A DNA stretch of 64,000 nucleotides from Phoronis australis (GCA_002633005.1 NMRA01000128.1:538360-602359); one strand, 5' to 3'; shown: positions 37,484 through 51,000, counted from the first letter of the stretch. Notes: generated from the sequence alone by a model not told the origin. Translations and numbers: made by a program.

Positions 37484-37976
37484 TGTTTGTAGCCAAACAA
37501 TGAAATTTCCATGCATCCTGGTACGTTTATGGCAATTAACATGTCCCTGGAGTCTTTCTTAAGATAATTAAAAACCCTTCTCGATTTCGTCACCTGATCT
37601 TAATTTTGGCTCATAAGTTTCGTGAAACAATATTTGTGCACATCTGGGTATGAGTCACACCACCAGCAATTTTTTTTTTGTTGGAACATCTGCTTACACA
37701 CACCTTTTTTAGCATACGAAAAAGTGTGGTGCGTGTACAGGGGTTTAGACAACTACCAATTCAAGAGCATAAGGAGCACCGACGGGGCGTAAAAACTTGA
37801 ATATCAGATGATCGCAACAGCCTCAAGCTGTTTAAGAACGAAGACCTGTATTGTTAGTCCGGAAATAAACATGTGTTCTGTCCCGTTACGAGAAAAACTG
37901 GCGAACGACGGTGCTCTCAATTCATAGTCTGTTATTAAAAGCGACAATAAGTGTCACTTTATTAAGCTGAATCCCG

Positions 37977-38348
37977 TTGACAACAATTGATAAACGTCAA
38001 ATGTATCAGGAAACAAGTCATCTGAAAACAGTTTCACGAAATCAAAACATTCTTTACACCGCGGTGAAAAGATATACAGGAGCAGTTCGCAGAGGGACAA
38101 CATGTACACTGACAGTACGCAAAAACTCTGGCCTGGTCCGTCACGAGACCAAAAGTACACCTGTGCTTATTATCTCTATAAAAATAGTCGATGTGTCCCG
38201 GGACCAAACAGTACTGGCTGAGATAAATAGTTTTACAAAGCACACTTTGGTAAAAAACATCACAAGTCTTGGTTCGCCGAGGTATCAGAAGTACACTGAA
38301 ACTCGATATCTACACAAACAAGCTGGCCTGGTCCGTCGCGAGACCTAA
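37977..38348 (+). other. 123-codon frame over a degenerate internal repeat
   Basis: The frame contains GLVRHET and GLVRRET, encoded by near-identical DNA (CTGGCCTGGTCCGTCRCGAGACC at about 38129 and 38319). Weaker relatives lie at about 38084 and 38190 (GTCCCGGGACCAAACAGTAC). The repeat is at DNA level, so the protein is probably incidental. No family recognised. Confidence 0.2.
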
Positions 38349-38746
38349 AGCATACTTTTCAAAAAATTTTGAATTGAGATCTTCTCTCTAGACTCATTTT
38401 AATCCCCGGTGGTTGCTCATATGTGTAGTTTACACATCTGGTGGTCAACTGCTGTGAGGAGTTGGTCTAGGAAAGGTTTTCGCACCGTTCTGTAGTATAC
38501 TCACTGGAAGAAACAAGTATTGAGTGCAGATTTAACTACGAACTACGTGAAATAGATTTTGGATATGAAGCAGATAGACTCAAGTAGAAATACAAACTAG
38601 TATCAGTTTCTGTGCGCTCGTAGACCCTCTGCTGTACTGGGCAAATTTGGCATGTCCAAAAATAATTTCTATTTCGTTTTCATTGTACACAACCATAAAA
38701 AAACGACATTATTTCAAACTGTGAAGAATTATAACTTATTACCTGG

Positions 38747-39015
38747 GTGTTTCTCCAGAAACGTTGGTCCTATCTTTCTGTTGTCTAGACTGCCGAGGAA
38801 TCTGTACATCGGATCCAATGGTTTGCTCCTCTTGGAACCATTCTACCCAGACATCTTCCACCTTTGTTCCCAACACTTGCACTTCGTCAACTGCTGTGTC
38901 AATGAGCTTGTACGCCTCTACAATGTCAGCATCTCGTTTCGCAGCTCAGTTGGCACTAAGCACCCTGAGGTTACCAAGTCCATTCAAAAGATTTACAGCA
39001 TGCGCAACTAAATTT
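38747..39015 (-). pseudogene. hAT-superfamily transposase fragment (P52rIPK/ZMYM-like), inactivated
   Basis: The minus-strand frame reads HAVNLLNGLGNLRVLSAN, a TGA stop, then DADIVEAYKLIDTAVDEVQ, KVEDVWVEWFQEEQTIGSDV and PRQSRQQKDRTNVSGETP. This resembles the region before the hAT dimerisation domain in '52 kDa repressor of the inhibitor of the protein kinase'-like transposases, where similar VEA..LI.. and P-R..-RQ-HR-NVPA runs occur. The in-frame stop and truncation after ETPR show it is dead. The plus-strand frames over the same bases are its antisense. Confidence 0.65.
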
Positions 39016-39924
39016 GATCTGTTCATCATGGACTACTTCAAACCTTGACGATGTATCCCAGGACCCATTTGCATCTCTTGCAATTTTCGAAATAAACGTC
39101 CCAATATCTGAACGCTTGAAACCCGAAGTACTAACATCAAATAAATGCCCGTGGGCATGGGCGTTTCGTCGGGTGGGCCTTTAAGAGAAAATTCCCAGTG
39201 TAGAAAACGGCAGTGGTGCTTATTGCAGGTAGGTGTTGAGGTCGGCACTAGGGCTCCTTAGGAGGCCTATTGAACATCGCACGAGTCCCGCAAGACTTTG
39301 TTGTGAAAGAACAGCCTTCCCACAATTTCTGGTACTGTACACTGTTTGCAAATGCGGTCACTTTGTCAATGCGAGTCCCCCCTTGGTCATTCCTTGTATA
39401 GGCATAACTTGTTAGAATGTATCTTCAAACGGACTCGCGACCAGACCACAGCGCCCGCCACAATAGCAATTCTTCGGAATTGTTTTTTTCAAAAATATTA
39501 CATGTACATGTACACTGTATGGTATTGCGCAAGACAACTTTACTATACATCAGTTACAAACGTGTGGAGTGTAATCATAGAATGACACGGCATGACAGAT
39601 GAGGTAAAAACGTTGCACGTCAATTCGCCTGAATATCAAGATTGCGGCACCACAGTGTTTCCCCTAATCGAATCATAACATATCTCAGAGAGTAAAGAAG
39701 CTAGTTACCTTAAGAAATCAGCTGTAGAACTGCTCTTTCAGCGGTGGATCCATCTAAAATGCTTGGCTACTTCAGAAGTGTCGACGGAAGCGCCCGCACA
39801 ATTGATCTCCGCGCGTTTTGCCGATGAGCCACGAAGACTCAGCAATTCACAATGCAAAAATTATATTTTCAGAATGAACCCCCTCAATTTTTTTCCAAGT
39901 TGGTTTACTTGAGGTTTACACACG
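39016..39924. other. Intergenic, nothing supported
   Basis: Small overlapping frames at 39233-39415, 39346-39585 and 39417-39602 are unrecognised. No clear repeats. Confidence 0.35.
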
Positions 39925-40032
39925 CTAGCGGTGCCGTTTTTGTTTCGCTGGAGATGTTTTTGTTTTTTATTTTTGGATCCTGGTCCAAGGTGGGGTTTAA
40001 ACCCCATGAACCCCCCTGTAGATCTGCCTCTG
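39925..40032 (+). mobile_element. MITE family B, 3' half
   Basis: Shares the TTTTTATTTTTGGATCCTG block, GGGTTTAAACCCC, a C-run and the end CCTGTAGATCTGCCTCTG with the right half of 24489-24727. The left end is not identifiable, so the start is approximate. Confidence 0.6.
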
Positions 40033-40270
40033 CACAGGCGTGAAGATTGTATTGCGAACATTTGCTAAGGTGTCGGGTTTATTTATTATGCTATAGATAC
40101 ACTGTACCATATATCATTCTTCCAACGTATGTACAACGTAAATTACATTCTTATATTTCTATGGCATATTTGCATTTTATTGTATTGTATTGTTGTACAC
40201 TACTTGGGTCTTCAATGAAGCTGCTTTTGCCTTTGAGGATCTCCGGCTTACACATGTGAATATATGGAAA

Positions 40271-40337
40271 ATGTATGTATGTTTGCATGTATGTATGTGT
40301 GTGTGTTTTTTATGTATGCATGAATGTATGTATGTAA
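40271..40337. repeat. (GTAT)n-type microsatellite
   Basis: Imperfect tetranucleotide ATGT/GTAT repeat interrupted by a GT run and a short T-run. Confidence 0.85.
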
Positions 40338-40691
40338 CTCCGTTTTTTATTGTTATTGTATTTTTACTAACTAATGTTATGTAAGTCAATCAAGGTATTT
40401 TTCCTCCTTCCCTCCCTCTCTCGAGCTCCCTCTCTTCAACACATTTCTTAATAAAACTAACGATACACAGCCTCGTGTGCACCATAAGCTGGAGTTTTTT
40501 ACACACTAGTGCAATGATTAAAATAATGTCAGTCGAAATATTAGATGCAAATAATGCCGCAACCCATGAACAGGTTTGCTGCAAAATTCCTCAAATAAGA
40601 AAAACAAAGCAGCGAAAGTCTGTAAATAGTAGACTACTGTCCTAACTAAAACCTTATTTTGTTTTTCAATGATCGTCTTGATATGTGTTAG

Positions 40692-40886
40692 AAGCAGTGA
40701 TTGCCAAAAGTGAAAATACACACCGAATAAACATCCGTGACGTTTCAGTCACTTTTGATTTTGACGCAATAATTACGTCCAATGCAAATTTGCCGTTGCC
40801 AAGAAACAATTGTTTACCTAAATCAACTGATGCACAAATGAAAAGTCGTAAAATACATGCAGCCAAAGTTATGGAGCAATCTATTT
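40692..40886 (+). CDS. Orphan exon-like ORF
   Basis: An open segment of 195 nt runs from an AG acceptor (TATGTGTTAG) to a consensus donor T|GTAAGT. The translation is balanced and polar (INIRDVSVTFDFDAII, KSRKIHAAKVMEQSI), unlike random AT-rich frames. It lies 1.3 kb before the WD-repeat gene's first inferred coding exon, but joining it to the acceptor at 41986 makes a stop codon. It may belong to an untranslated or alternative start of that gene, or to something else. Not recognised. Confidence 0.25.
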
Positions 40887-41369
40887 GTAAGTACATGTAA
40901 TCTTTGCGTGTGTTGTAAAGCTCTCACGACCGATAAAACTAGGGATTTGACTAACTATTGAACTCTTATAATACTACTTATCGTTAAAAGACTGATCTAA
41001 GTTCGTACATTCAATATACCAGGTTAGAAGTGACTGATCGGCTTGGGCATGCATGCTGTGCCACAAATGCCACAGAAGTCTTAACAGGTCTCGCTGTTAC
41101 GTTTTTGGTGAATGTGATGCGTCTTGTACGTAAAAGTGCACACGAAGGGTTCTGCTATGGGCATAAATGTTACCCGAGTGTTTACAGTCGTAATGATATG
41201 AAGAACAGAACAGGGATTAGTTTATGTAGAGTAGCATTATCATACCTTGCCATAGTCCCGTTACAACATTCAGGACACATGGGAATCAGTTACTGGACAA
41301 TCTTTGTCTCCTTGCTCTAATGTAATAAACATATTTGAATAAGTTTTCTAACAAGCGATGCTGCCTTAC

Positions 41370-41472
41370 AGGGGCGGATCCAGAATTTTGAGTTAGGGTG
41401 GGGGCCAGGACAGAATATTAGCCAGGATTTTGCCCGTCAGACATTCGGACCCCGTACTGCCAAATGGGGGCC
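41370..41472 (+). mobile_element. MITE family A, 5' part
   Basis: CAGGGGCGGATCCAGAATTTTGAGTTAGG-type start, with GCCAGGATTTTGCCCGT and ACTGCCAAATGG shared with the copy at 43912. It is truncated at the right. Within the sequence described here, the family A start and the CAGTGGCGG start of family B may be related. Confidence 0.6.
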
Positions 41473-42012
41473 ATAGGCAATCAACAGAACATTCACATAG
41501 CATTCTTTTAGTTGTTGAAAACAAACTAATGAAATTAGGTAAAATCGTTTAGAAGTGAAACTAGCCGGGTACCAAGCCACGCGTTGTAGGCCTACTATGT
41601 AGCTCTGTCGATTTCATGTGCGACAGAAAGTTCCGACCTGGTTCTTTTTTCACCAGTAGAAATACTTCAATTAGCTGCTAAATGCAGCATATTTTTCTTA
41701 AAGACTCTATAAACCATGTTTTGGTGTCAAGAACAACTTTGCCCCAATTTTCCGCTATGATAGGCTATTGTAATGAGCCTGCTCTGAAGTTTCAAGACTA
41801 AAAAATCATTCAACTTAGAAAGAAAGATGACACCTATTTTAGAACGGTTAGTGGTCCAGTTGTTTTTTGTCAGAAGGAGTATGTTTATTGCACCTTTTAA
41901 TAGTTGAAATGTCGCTAGTCTTGGGGTCCGTTTCGTGAAACTTTTTTGTCTAACGTAAACCAAAATGCAAGCACATATTGTTTCAGAGCTCAAGAGTGCG
42001 TCCAGTGACAAG

Positions 42013-42095
42013 ATGAGTACAACGCATTCGTCGTTACCGAGACGCGAGTCGAAGTCACCAGAAAAATGGAGTGGTAGAGGATTGCCAAAAACGAA
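42013..42095 (+). CDS. Putative start exon of the WD-repeat gene
   Basis: ATG 42013 (A at -3) opens MSTTHSSLPRRESKSPEKW and runs to a weak donor AA|GTACCA, whose phase fits the exon at 43542. A strong acceptor (ATATTGTTTCAG) ends at 41986, so the ATG lies 26 nt into an exon and an untranslated exon probably precedes it. An alternative donor at 42072 would put the next exon in a frame that soon stops. Confidence 0.4.
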
Positions 42096-45000
42096 GTACC
42101 ACTAGTAGAAATGCTAGATACAGCCTTGATTCAAATGACCAATTAGCACCAAACATTTGGCATAATTAGACTGTTGTCTGGTGCTGAAACCTTTTATTTA
42201 TTTTTAGAAAAATTACAATAAACGTTGCAGTGCTAAGATATCGTACTGCGGTGATAAAAACGACAATGTCCTTTAAGAAATGAGGCACACTGTCTGATTA
42301 GAAAAGTCGGATAGCAATCTGTTTAGCAGTAAAACGAAAAATGAAGACATTTTATGCAAAATTCCTGAAGCTCATGTACAGGAACGGTGATTCTACTGTA
42401 AATGCTAGCATGAATATTCATGAAAATGACTGAAAACGATATTTGAGTACTTCCTCAATCATTTATGAACATTGACAAAAATATCGCGAAAATGTAATTT
42501 TCATGATTTTTATATTATGGTCACCCATAAAGGGTCTTGCCAATTGCTTCACGCTGAAAACGTAACAAGAAAATCGTTTCTTTTGTTAACGGAAAAAAAT
42601 AACAAAGTTGTAAGTGGAAACGAAGATCGCTTGGATTATGACTGCTTCAAAACATATAAACTTATCTGATTTCACTCGAAGTGATGATCCTCAACAGACA
42701 CGCATTTCGCGGCTAGGCATCGCGTTTGAATCATTGTGTTCTCTCCACTCCGCGTACTCCTTAGAGCACTAGATTCGTCTTAACTTAACGATGAAGAATA
42801 TTTTTGGTGCTTGAATATATGGCTATGCTTGAGCAAAATCGTGTGGGCGGTTTGTGTGTCAACTGACCAGGTACTGAGGTACTGAATGTTTGTTGTTCTC
42901 CAGAAAATTGTACTTCAACCATGTTGGTGCCCAAAAGGATGCCATCAAACGATTTTAGTTCATTTACATAATAAAAGTTAGGTTTACACTCTTGCATGAT
43001 ATTTGCCATAGCTTATTTAGAATGCAGACACCGACTTTGACCATCTTTGCACAGAGTAGCAACTACTTCATTGATCGCGCTCTTCTGAACCGAAAAAGTG
43101 AGCAAACCCACTTTTGATGTATACACCTTCCAAAGTCCAAAGAAGTGACACCTTTATATATATTTATATTCATATTTTTTTAGAATTTGTGTACAAGATA
43201 AACACGGCAGTAGTCGGGTATTACGTGCCAATATCTTGAGAACCAGTTTGATTTCCGTTATTCAATGGAGAAAACCTGCCTCTCGTTCAGTAACGCTAGG
43301 ACCTCGCTAAAAAGCAAGACTTCGCGAGATTACGTGAGATATTGCCGTGCATTTTAAATGAGAACACGTGATTTTGACTAGGTTTTAGCTAGGTCCTAGC
43401 GTAGGTCCTAGCGTCTACTGAACGCACGCCTGTTCTCAAAATGCGGGCACGTTATATCGGACCATACCCAGGCTGTTTTTTCTTTTGAGACAGCCGCTAT
43501 ACTCTAGAGAGACCTTCCTGCAAGTTACACGTTTATTTCAGGGAATCTTTTGCTGGGTCTACCTCAATTTGCGCAAGCACGTTATACGAGGAGGCTACCA
43601 TTACCGCCTACTCCGGAAGTAACAGTGAAGACAAAGAGGAAGAAAGAGATGAACACGTGAAACTAGAAGACCAAATCACCAACGAAAGGTTGTAATTTCT
43701 GACAGTGTTTACAAGTTATATCGTCATGACTTTTTTAAAATGTACATTTTCTCTTCATTCGCCACCCGAATCACAAGTTTCCCTAAAAGTAGCTTGGAAA
43801 CTGAGGCTTTCCAACATTTAGTTGAAATTTGCCCTGCTTATCCGCATGTTCTGCTCAGGATCACAAAACTTATCTGCTAAAATTGCCAGGTAGTACACGT
43901 TCCAGGGGCGGATCCAGGATTTTGAGTTAGGGGGGCCAGGGCAAAGTATTAGGCAGGATTTTGCCCGTGAGACATTCAAACCCCCGAACTGCCAAATGGA
44001 ATCTGAGAGAATTTTAGGGGGGGCATGGCCCCCTTGGCCCCCCTCTAAATCCGCCAGTGCGTTCAATAGTCTTTCTCGTTTCCTAAATAAAATGGACAGA
44101 ATAGAAAACTTTACTGTACTCACGAGGAACTCGATGTTGAGGGACCCTCTTCAGTCTTAATCAGGTGATTAGTGCAATGGGCCCAACTGTGTGGCCTAAG
44201 TATGCCATGTGTACTGTAGAAATTGAATAACAGGCTACCTGCCTATTTTTGTGGTTTTCATACCATCGCCAATAACAACACTGTATTTAATTGGGTACGA
44301 CAAAACAAATCATACGAAGGTATCGGAATTTATATTTTCACAATGTGAAAAATATATTCAAATGAATTTTGCTATCGAGAAAATCACTGATTATGAGGGA
44401 AGCGTATACTCCAGAGAACCTGGACTGTGAAGTGTCAACTTGGTTTCGAATGTTGTGCGACAAGTGGCCTTTTTGGGCGCTGTCGTACGTCTTTACCTCC
44501 ACGGCCTTTTTGCGGTGAGGAAATTAAAAACGTCAGTTTCATGTCATGTCAACAGGCTGGTGAGATTACAAAAGATCTTCCAAGAGGCAGGACAAGGTGA
44601 AGGATTGACAATGGGTCAGTTCGCGGATGCCATGAAGAGAAGTATGGGTGTTGGGATCAGTGATCAAGAGCTGCAGCATCTGTTCATGAAGGTAGGGTTA
44701 ATTGTATCTGTCGATAGGCATGTAGAACGGCAGGCTTTTAAATAGCAACGTGTCATGATGACTAATCGCGTGGGACCGGATGCCGGTGGCCTCTGTTTTA
44801 TAACATTGTTTAAAACGCCTCATGCCTAATCACATACACTGTAAAAGGATCTTCACTGTGCCACCAGCTGCGAAGACGAAGTAACTACTGGTACAGCTTG
44901 GTGGCGATATGAGATACCCGTGACCGGTCCCACGTGACCAGTCCTATTGCTTCCTGAAGGTCTCCCATTGCCTGGCAGGGCGGAATGAACATAGAGTGAC

Positions 45001-48000
45001 TTGAACAGATGACACAGTAGACAGCACCGTATTTATTGTTTTCAGTTAAAATGGCTTTAGAGTATTTCTCATATCCCGGATTCTACTCTCCTTTGTTGCG
45101 GAGGTAGAAAACAGTCTGTATGACTTACCTAGTTTCCGATGAATGATACACTTAGGGGCCAAGTTAAAACGATACTGATCCTGTTTTTGTGATTTCAACC
45201 AGTCCTCCGAATCGTTCTGTTCCCTGCCACTCATCATTGGCGTCTCATCTGAGTGATAGTGAGGATAGAATTACAAGCGAACTCACTGTCACGGAATGGA
45301 TATTATGCTTCTTGGTAGGTGATCATTCCCTACAAATGTTATTTTCCTGAAGCGATTTTGCGTCTAGAAAGAAGCCCACAGAGACGTATTTCAGAGAAAA
45401 AACTGATCTTTCTGAAACTCGAATTACTCACCACAGCACCGTCATCGAGCTGCGAACTTTATAAGGTCTGTGATTATATTTTGACTTCGATTGTCTTGAA
45501 ATGCCAACCAGGTTTCACTTCAGCGACACTTTGTCAACTATAAGAGTAGTACGGTGACTTATCTGTTGACAGGTCATCGATAATGTTGGGTCCTTTAAAA
45601 GCCCAAGATCGAGAAAATAATGACATATTATCCATATCTTTGTTCATTACCAGAAATGAAAGACGATTCCAAAGGAGCTGCTCATGAGGGCTTTGTCAAT
45701 TCTTATTATGAAAGAGATCACATGAGAGCTTTATGTTAGTGGGACTTTTTAGAAATCCCAGGTAGGCCATAATCGGGTTTAGTGTCCCTTTAAATGAACG
45801 ATTTATCGCGGCTCACTCAGTTTTTCAAAAACTCTGATATTTGCATGGCAACTCAATATCCAACCGTAAAACTGGTTTGGCTATTCATTCACGAATGACA
45901 AAATTTAAAAAATAATGTAACATAGTACTTACACGGCAGCAGGAATTGTGGGGCAAGTGATTAGCACTGCAGGTAAATAACGGCAGAACTCGAGAGCTCG
46001 ATGATGCCTGCGTCATTCCGGAAGTGTCCAGTTAGGCGAACTGGATCACGATCTATTCTCCTATACACCTTATAATCTTAAAGTTTAAAACATTTCGTCC
46101 TTTTTAATGTTTGATTCAAGGTCAACATATAACCATGTACAAAGTTGTCTAAAAAAATGAGAAACGCCAGATGTAACAATTTCTGCGCTTTCTTGCCCGA
46201 CATTATTTATCGTCAATGCGTTTTTATAGATGTATGGATTTGAGGAACTGGTCAAATATATCAGTTTGTGCCTTGGTTTATCATAGGTAGCTAAGAAGGT
46301 TCTGTCTTAGATTTCTATTGCCGTAGAGTTCATTCAATATTTCCAACTAACAGCCCTAAGAAATCAACGAATTCACTTCAGTTGTTACTCAGTCTTTTAA
46401 ATCAATATAAATTCATAAATCATGCTTGATGATAATCGTTACGTGATTGAGTAAGCCTACGGAATCCTGTGGAAATTTACGTTGTTTGCTTAATTTTTGC
46501 GTGACGTTGCGTTTGCGAGCACATGCTACGACTGAGTATAATGAAGTTTGAAAAATATGGTCGAATCCCTGAGTTTATGTGATTTGCCAGCTCAACCTCT
46601 GTTCCCTACCGCTTCATTTGCTCAACAGGTAGATTCCAATTGTGACGGGGGTGTCGACTGGGACGAGTACCTGTCCTATATGCTCCTCGAGTATCGCGAG
46701 AAAGACATCATGACAGCGATGCAATACGAAAAACCGTTGGCTCAGACAGGTAGGTTCGTTTCTGCTCACGCATGCGCGTGTTGCAGATTTTGGTATCTCC
46801 TAAGTTATCTATGGCGTGCTATTGCCTCTTAGTTAGCAATTAGCTCCCAAGTGCTTGCAGTAAAACAAAGTAACAGTGCCCTCCCGCGACGCCACAACTG
46901 TATTATAGACTTGTGGATGCACTGCTTGAGACGTGGAATTCTTTATCGCGTGATAGGGATTTTTCTTGAAGACGTCTTACGACATCTAGCAAAGCACATT
47001 AACACACCTCACGCCTCTAAAATGGCTTTGTAGGAACGCATTTTAGTTTATGTGGCGCAGATAGTCAAGAGCACACACTCAAACACCCGTAAGTTCCCCA
47101 TGAAACTAGAAAGTAGACAATTCCCGAAGACATAGACGTGGGAGATATGTGAAACCTCAAGCGAAATTGAGAATAAATTGAGAACTGTATCAGAACCTAA
47201 AAACTGGCCAGCGTCATTTAGGAAAATCATGTGACGTGAATAAAATACGCAAAGGAAACTCCTGTAATAACCACTGAGTTTATCAGCTTACGAAAGTGCA
47301 AGTACGGTAGCTTGAGTTATGAGAAAGATATGAAAATGCCCCACTTCTGAATAAGAGCGTCGTGCTTTCTCAAGGAAATTATTACGATATACAAAAACAC
47401 GTAGTGACCTCAGGCGTTGCAGGACATCTAGTAAGGACAATGAGTGAACAGTGCTGTACTTTAGTAGTGTTCTCACAGCACCCTTGTGATGACAAAAACC
47501 TCAGAAAATAGTTTTTTCATGTTTACCCACGCTTACTTTGAATCATTTTTGATCTGTACTGTAACAACACTTCAATACACACTGGCGCAACTGCAATTTT
47601 CTGAACGGTTCCGTGATTGTTAATTTCCATTTTTATATAGGTCGGAATTGAACTGACAAATAATAATGTTATGCAGATATCTGTGTGACTCATATATACC
47701 CGCTTAAGGTGACATTATCGGTGTGAAAAGCCGCGGTCGCAGTTTAATGCTCTGCTGCTGACTGAGCTAAACTGACGAAGTTATCGGACTTGATTTCAGC
47801 GAATGCTCGACAGGCGACAGCAAGAATTGGCGTTTGTTGTAATAAATCTCCAAACCACGACGAATCGTATTTGTTTAATAGCTTTGATCCATAAACCATA
47901 ACTTCAAGAAATCAATCCAACAGTAATCCCATAAATGCGTTCGGCCGTAATACCGGTAATGTCCCTTTTGTGAGTTAAAACTACTAACTTGTGTGGTGTG

Positions 48001-51000
48001 AAGAATGACGACTACTGATTTTGAAACAAAATAAGCAACCTTTACGTAAAGACTTTGATTGTAGCGCGACCCATCTTAAGCCCCCATCGAGACACAATAT
48101 CGCGTGTCGCATTCATGCCGGTACTGCGTAACAGGCAAGGTTATAAGATTGAAAAAATGGATTTTGCCCATGGAAGGTGAGACATTCAAGTTACACGGGG
48201 TTGAGTTCCGTAGACTCGGGAATTTCTTGGAGGAAACTGGTGTAATCATCTAGTTTGCTTGTCAAACATGGAGCTATTCAGCAAAGTCTTGCTTGATTTT
48301 GGGTTCTTGCGTCTACGGAACGCACGCCAAGTTTCTGCTCGGGCATTGTACGTTTTAATTCGTGCAGATAAATATCAACATTTAATGGTTCAACGGAGCA
48401 AGTAACATCTCCATGATTTTCATGAAAGTCATGCGAGTCATTATGCACAGCAGGAAAAGAAAGTGAAATGATTACCTGTGACTTTCATGAGGAAGTTCAC
48501 GTTCAGTTTATACAATTGTACTCGCCTGACAGTTTGGTAAGAATTCAGTGTACATCTTCAGCAAAACGTATAGTGTAACTCATGGATATTGGAAAAGAAT
48601 TGTTTGTTCATGGGCATACGTTACCTAATGAGGCATCACTACCGATGTAAACACTGGTAACTATACTTACCATTGTCCTTAAGTCTAATCTTCACGTCAT
48701 GCATTCTTAGAAACCGCATAAATAGAAAAGATGAAAATAACAAAACAGTAAATAGTTAGATACATGTTATTTACGTTGTTTATTAAAAAATGATCCACTC
48801 TGACAACAGGTACTTTAGTGTTAGCAGAGATGGTGTAGTGAACTTCTGGACAAACGATATGCAACATCTCAAAGTAACTCAGATGGAAAGCAGAAAAGGA
48901 AGTGTGATATCAAACTGGGTCACTGATCTAGTTACTATGCCCAATGTCAATATGATAGCAGTGTCATCTACCGACGGATGTATTTCGTTTTACGACACCA
49001 ATGCCAACAAGTTTGAGCGCCATCTAACGATTTGGGGACTGGAACAGGCCCCGTTGACGATGGATTACTCTTTCGACGAAACCAATATTAACAACGGGGT
49101 TCTTATTTGGGGTGACGGTGGAGGCAATGTAGCGTCTTGTATCCTATCAGCATGCCTCTGTGGGGGTCCTTTTGGACCTCCAGCTCACATCAAAGGCACT
49201 CAGAAACGTATTTCTTTCGCTGCTCTTCTACACGGTAAAGTCCCCTCTGTAAAAGCCCATGTGCTTCGCCATCTACATAACGACTGGGTAATCAGCGTTC
49301 GATACATCCAATCAACTGGTTTCTTCGTCTCCTGTTGTCAAGACAGCGAAACAGCCATGTACACTGGTGATCTTGAGGCAAGGAAGATTACATCATATTT
49401 CAAGCTTCGGAAGGGGGTTCTGTGCTTCGATTACTGCAAGAACCAAAATGTCATAGTGACTGGTGGACTTGATCACATGATCCGTGTTTGGAACCCTTAC
49501 GTTACTGCCAAAGCTATCCTTATACTAAAAGGACACAATAAGGCCATTGTTCATTTGGTCATACATCAAGAAAAGGAACAGATAATAAGCCTTGCCAAGG
49601 ACAATGCCATTCGCGTATTCGATCTCCAAGATCAAAGCTGTGTTCAGCATATCCCGGGCAAGACAACACCTATTGGTAACTCTTCCACCATCAGTTGCAT
49701 ACACTTTAACCCTAAGACTGAGAATCTTGTTCTTGCAACCTCCCATTTATGTATATACGAGAAACCGGCCGCCGAAGTCGTAATTCAGCCTACCTCCCAT
49801 GACGCGGGAATTACTGCTGCTCTCTATAACCCACTCTTCGACGTCATAGTCAGCGGTTGTCAGCAGTCTGTTGTAAGCGTGTGGTCAGTGACAACGGGAG
49901 AAATGATTATTCAAGTAAGTACATGTATACGTTGGTTTCTTGGATTATAACTTCTGGACATTTTGTAGCTTACACACCATGTATTTCCACTTGACATTTT
50001 TGAGTCATTTAATCTGTTAACGCATTTCAATATCGTGCGTTGTCCACAGTTCAGAAATCTGCACAAACGAATTGTGGATGGGGCGGAAGTACCTGTCGAG
50101 ATAACCTCTATGTGTTTTGATCGAACTTATCGACGCCTTATAACGGGAGCGCAGGATGGTACAGTAAAAGTGTGGAACTTCAACAATGGCGCTCTTCTAA
50201 TGGAACTTGAGAAGGTCGACAACAAAGAAATCACTGGAATTGTGGCGCCACCTACTAGAATTTTGGTTGCTGGTTGGAACAGGTGTGTATTAGTAGTAAA
50301 TTCTTGGGAATGTGGACAGACAAATGTGAATGTGAATTAGGCATTAGTAAAGCAAACAGCTCTGATAGGCCTAAAAGTATGCACCTGATAAATTGGAACT
50401 TTCAATTCACAGGCACAAAGGCCTAGGTTATACTCGGCATACTGTTGAACTCTGAGTACCTAGTTTGGTTGGCGGCGGAACTCTTTGGTTAATTGCAATA
50501 AGTATGAGTGATGCTTGAGTGTCCGCATGGATGAAACATTGTTGTAGTGACTTCCGAGTTCTAATGTCTTCAGAAAACTATACACGATTTTAGCTATTGG
50601 TTTTGCCAACCAACTAAGATCCAACTTCATTTATTTGCAGTATTAGAAACTTTGTTACACACTCATTTAGAAAATATGTTGCTGCTCTAGGAGAGTAGTC
50701 TCGCACATTGACGCGAAGGATGTCGACGACTACGTCACCTTTTGGCCAGTGAAACACACGGATGACATCACTGGGATGGAATTCATGCCCCCAAGCATAG
50801 TGGGCACGTGCTCATACGGCGCAGACATCGTTATATGGTCAATGGAAACCGGTCACATGGTGTGCCGCATGAATATTAATGAGGGGACACACCCATTGCG
50901 AATTGTACAGCAATCAATCAGTGGGTATATTTTATTTCCTGGCACATTTTACCAAAGCATATTGGGCATAATTAATGGGCCCAACGTTTTGAAGCCAACT

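Noticed and set aside
37207-37593. 128- and 86-codon minus-strand ORFs
   Set aside because: They overlap the partial family B MITE at 37351 and arise from its G/C-runs.
38652-39048. 119- and 94-codon plus-strand ORFs
   Set aside because: They are antisense to a hAT transposase relic, which gives recognisable protein on the minus strand.
41030-41320. 96-codon plus-strand ORF
   Set aside because: No recognisable domain, and splicing from 40886 into it creates an early stop.
43818-44123. 101-codon minus-strand ORF
   Set aside because: It spans the complete family A MITE; similar peptide occurs from the copy at 56152, so the likeness is of repeats, not genes.
48790-48792. ATG as the start of the WD-repeat gene
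   Set aside because: It lies in the intron before the acceptor at 48809; upstream exons with EF-hand and HRDTI sequence join in frame.
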